This document shows, in pieces, positions 7,058-8,591 of a stretch of 8,591 bases of DNA. Numbering within the stretch: position 1 is the stretch's first letter; each line of letters starts with the position of its first letter. The DNA comes from Rhodococcus sp. IITR03. Lineage in GTDB: Bacteria; Actinomycetota; Actinomycetes; Mycobacteriales; Mycobacteriaceae. The stretch covers positions 834,636-843,226 of the forward strand of contig LATQ01000001.1 in NCBI GenBank assembly GCA_001017865.1. The letters are read 5' to 3'. The notes beneath the pieces are model-generated. The model did no database searches. It was given only the letters and a program-made list of their open reading frames with translations, and was not told where the DNA came from. A program made the position numbers and the translations under genes.

Positions 7058-7434
7058 ATGAGCACCTCGGAGATCGCCACGGTCCTGGCCTGGCACGACG
7101 CCGTGAACAGCAACGACATCGATACCCTCGTGCAGTTGTCGAGCGACGACATCGTGCTGCCCACCCCCGACGACGATCCCGACCAAGGACTCGACGAGCT
7201 GCGCGAGTGGGCGACGACGGCGGGCGTCACGCTGCAGCCGGGCCGCATGTTCGTCCACCGGGGCGTCGTGGTGGTCGAGGAGACGGCGACCTGGGCGTCC
7301 GATCCGGGTCCTCGTGAGGAGCGATCGCCTTCCGGGTGGTCGACGACCAGGTGGTCACCGTCGTCCGGCACACCGATCTCGCGGAGGCCTTCGAGGCGAC
7401 CGGACTGAGCGAGGCGGACCTGTACGAGGAGTGA
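7058..7434 (+). CDS. NTF2/SnoaL-like fold protein (one frameshift in this sequence)
   Basis: With one missing base restored near 7319-7321 it reads as 125 residues. The N-terminal helix EIATVLAWHDAVNSNDIDTLVQLSSDDIVL is the standard opening of NTF2-like proteins; GLDELREWATTAGVTLQPGRMFV and VVVVEETATW give the middle strands; after the break AIAFRVVDDQVVTVVRHTDLAEAFEATGLSEADLYEE completes the sheet. This fold is used by polyketide cyclases, isomerases and many binding proteins of unknown role; no catalytic set is recognisable. It has no signal peptide and is probably cytoplasmic. Divergent from the VOC gene with 92 bp between starts. Confidence 0.8.
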
Positions 7435-7462
7435 TCCGCTCCGCGTGACCGGAACCATATTC

Positions 7463-7476
7463 TGAACGCTCGCTAA
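7463..7476 (+). promoter_or_regulatory. Possible operator TGAACGCTCGCTAA upstream of mcr
   Basis: Half-sites TGAACG and CGCTAA form an imperfect inverted repeat (4 of 6 positions) with a two-base centre, in the AT-richest part of the 91 bp gap before mcr. Its form is like TetR-family operators near actinobacterial acyl-CoA genes. No good -35/-10 pair is obvious, though CATATT (7456-7461) and TACTCT (7479-7484) are possible -10 boxes. Confidence 0.2.
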
Positions 7477-7510
7477 GGTACTCTCCGTTTCGACAGTCCC
7501 TACGTATCGG

Positions 7511-7517
7511 AGTGAGG
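7511..7517 (+). promoter_or_regulatory. Ribosome-binding site AGTGAGG for mcr
   Basis: AGTGAGG ends eight bases before GTG 7526, which decides this GTG as the start of mcr. Confidence 0.55.
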
Positions 7518-7525
7518 TTCGTCGA

Positions 7526-8591
7526 GTGTCCGCTGAAGCTGTTGAGAAGAAGGGTCCGCTCGCGGGTGTCCGCGTCGTCGAGTTCAAGGGTCTCGGTCCC
7601 GGCCCGCACGCCGCGACGCTGCTCGCCGATCTCGGCGCCGATGTCGTCATCGTGCAGCGCCCCGGCGAGATCCCGCAGGAGGGACAGCGCGATCCGATTC
7701 AGCGCAACCGTCGCATCGTCGAGGCCAACCTCAAGGATCCCGCCGACATCGAGAAGGTCCTGACCCTGCTCGAGCGCGCCGACGTCCTCATCGAGGGCTT
7801 CCGTCCCGGCGTCACCGAACGGCTCGGCCTCGGGCCGGATGTGGTCCTCGAGCGCAACCCGCGCATCGTCTACGGCCGCATGACCGGCTGGGGCCAGGAG
7901 GGCCCGCTCGCCAACGCGGCCGGCCACGACATCAACTACATCTCGCTGACCGGCGTCCTGCACGCCATCGGCCGCCAGGGTGAGCGCCCGGTGCCGCCGC
8001 TGAACATGGTCGGCGACTTCGGTGGCGGTTCGATGTTCCTCGTGTTCGGCATCCTGTCCGCCCTCGTCGAGCGTCAGACCTCCGGCAAGGGCCAGGTCGT
8101 GGACGCGGCGATGGTCGACGGCGCCCTCGCTCTCTCGCACATGATGTGGGCGTTCCGCGGTCGCGGCGCGTGGTCGGACGAGCGCGGCGTCAACATGCTC
8201 GATACCGGCGCCCCGTTCTACGAGGTCTACGAGACCAAGGACGGCAAGTACATGGCCGTCGGGTCCATCGAGCCGCAGTTCTACGCGCTGCTGCTGCAGG
8301 GCCTCGAGCTCGATCCGGCCGACCTGCCGCACCAGCTCGACACCTCCCGCTGGGCGGAGATGAAGAAGATCTTCACCGACAAGTTCCTGTCGAAGACCCG
8401 CGACGAGTGGACCGAGATCTTCCTCGGTACCGATGCCTGCGTCTCCCCGGTCCTCACCTGGGCCGAGGCGGAGAAGAACGAGCATCTCGTCGCACGCGGG
8501 TCGCTGATCGAGATCGACGGCGTCGTGCAGCACGCACCGGCGCGCGCTTCTCCCGCCACCCCTGCCGGCGAGCCGGTCGGTCTGGTGTTTC
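7526..8591 (+). CDS. mcr: Alpha-methylacyl-CoA racemase (partial at 3' end, runs off right edge)
   Basis: CoA-transferase family III (CaiB/BaiF) enzyme that interconverts the (2R) and (2S) forms of 2-methyl-branched acyl-CoAs, so branched fatty acids and sterol side chains can enter beta-oxidation. About 355 codons are present, nearly the whole of a family member of roughly 360 residues. The opening GPLAGVRVVEFKGLGPGPHA is the family's hallmark. The catalytic set of M. tuberculosis MCR (His126, Asp156, Glu241) is matched by His134 in GHDINYI, Asp164 in NMVGDFGGG and Glu249 in GSIEPQFY, each offset by exactly eight. Start GTG 7526 has AGTGAGG upstream. Near residues 337-345 the expected ending APAPRFSRTPAG reads APARASPATPAG, which one lost base near 8541-8546 and one gained base near 8554-8557 would explain; the downstream frame stays correct. 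Confidence 0.92.
   Translation, partial: MSAEAVEKKGPLAGVRVVEFKGLGPGPHAATLLADLGADVVIVQRPGEIPQEGQRDPIQRNRRIVEANLKDPADIEKVLTLLERADVLIEGFRPGVTERLGLGPDVVLERNPRIVYGRMTGWGQEGPLANAAGHDINYISLTGVLHAIGRQGERPVPPLNMVGDFGGGSMFLVFGILSALVERQTSGKGQVVDAAMVDGALALSHMMWAFRGRGAWSDERGVNMLDTGAPFYEVYETKDGKYMAVGSIEPQFYALLLQGLELDPADLPHQLDTSRWAEMKKIFTDKFLSKTRDEWTEIFLGTDACVSPVLTWAEAEKNEHLVARGSLIEIDGVVQHAPARASPATPAGEPVGLVF

Noticed and set aside
7355..8533. Open frame of 392 codons on the minus strand across mcr
   Set aside because: Antisense shadow; the plus-strand frame has the full racemase catalytic set.
1..8591. CRISPR array, insertion sequence, phage, toxin-antitoxin or biosynthetic cluster
   Set aside because: No regular direct repeats, terminal inverted repeats, transposase or integrase motifs, or small paired toxin-like genes were found; all genes have the same high-GC style.

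Overview
The window looks like an ordinary core-metabolism stretch of a high-GC actinobacterium, most likely Rhodococcus or a close relative (Nocardia, Gordonia, mycobacteria). The grounds are strong G/C bias at third codon positions, a stand-alone B12-dependent class II ribonucleotide reductase, a mycobacterial-type FprA ferredoxin reductase, an MCR-type alpha-methylacyl-CoA racemase with all three known catalytic residues, a rhodanese gene joined to what looks like metZ, and several -10 boxes placed for leaderless transcripts. I found no mobile element, CRISPR array, RNA gene, defence system or biosynthetic cluster.

Layout: (1) 1-961, minus strand: a membrane-anchored NTF2-like protein, then a rhodanese domain protein whose stop overlaps the start of a gene running off the left edge, probably metZ. 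(2) 962-1253, a divergent promoter region with a candidate IdeR/DtxR iron box. (3) 1254-2647, plus strand: fprA, ending at a strong hairpin (2688-2717) shared with the convergent DUF456 membrane protein gene (2753-3235, minus). (4) 3343-6126, plus strand: nrdJ, divergent from the DUF456 gene, with a possible NrdR-like/-10 element in the gap. (5) 6150-6578, a small four-helix membrane protein of unknown function. (6) 6586-6965, minus strand: a VOC/glyoxalase-fold protein, divergent from an NTF2/SnoaL-like protein (7058-7434, plus). (7) 7526 to the right edge, plus strand: mcr.

The most striking property is technical. Five genes (the membrane-anchored protein, fprA, nrdJ, VOC, NTF2-like) are broken by eleven single-base losses in total. 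In each case adding one base restores the reading frame and, where I know the family, the family motifs, and the repaired lengths are all whole numbers of codons. A twelfth loss, paired with a compensating gain, probably scrambles a few residues near the end of mcr. This is what uncorrected deletion errors in a GC-rich genome look like, and I read these genes as intact in the organism. The annotations therefore describe repaired genes and list the break positions.

The genes do not form one pathway. They cover sulfur-amino-acid metabolism (rhodanese/metZ), electron supply to ferredoxin-dependent enzymes (fprA), dNTP synthesis (nrdJ) and branched-chain acyl-CoA epimerisation for beta-oxidation (mcr), with small membrane and fold-only proteins between them. 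I found no previously undescribed system.
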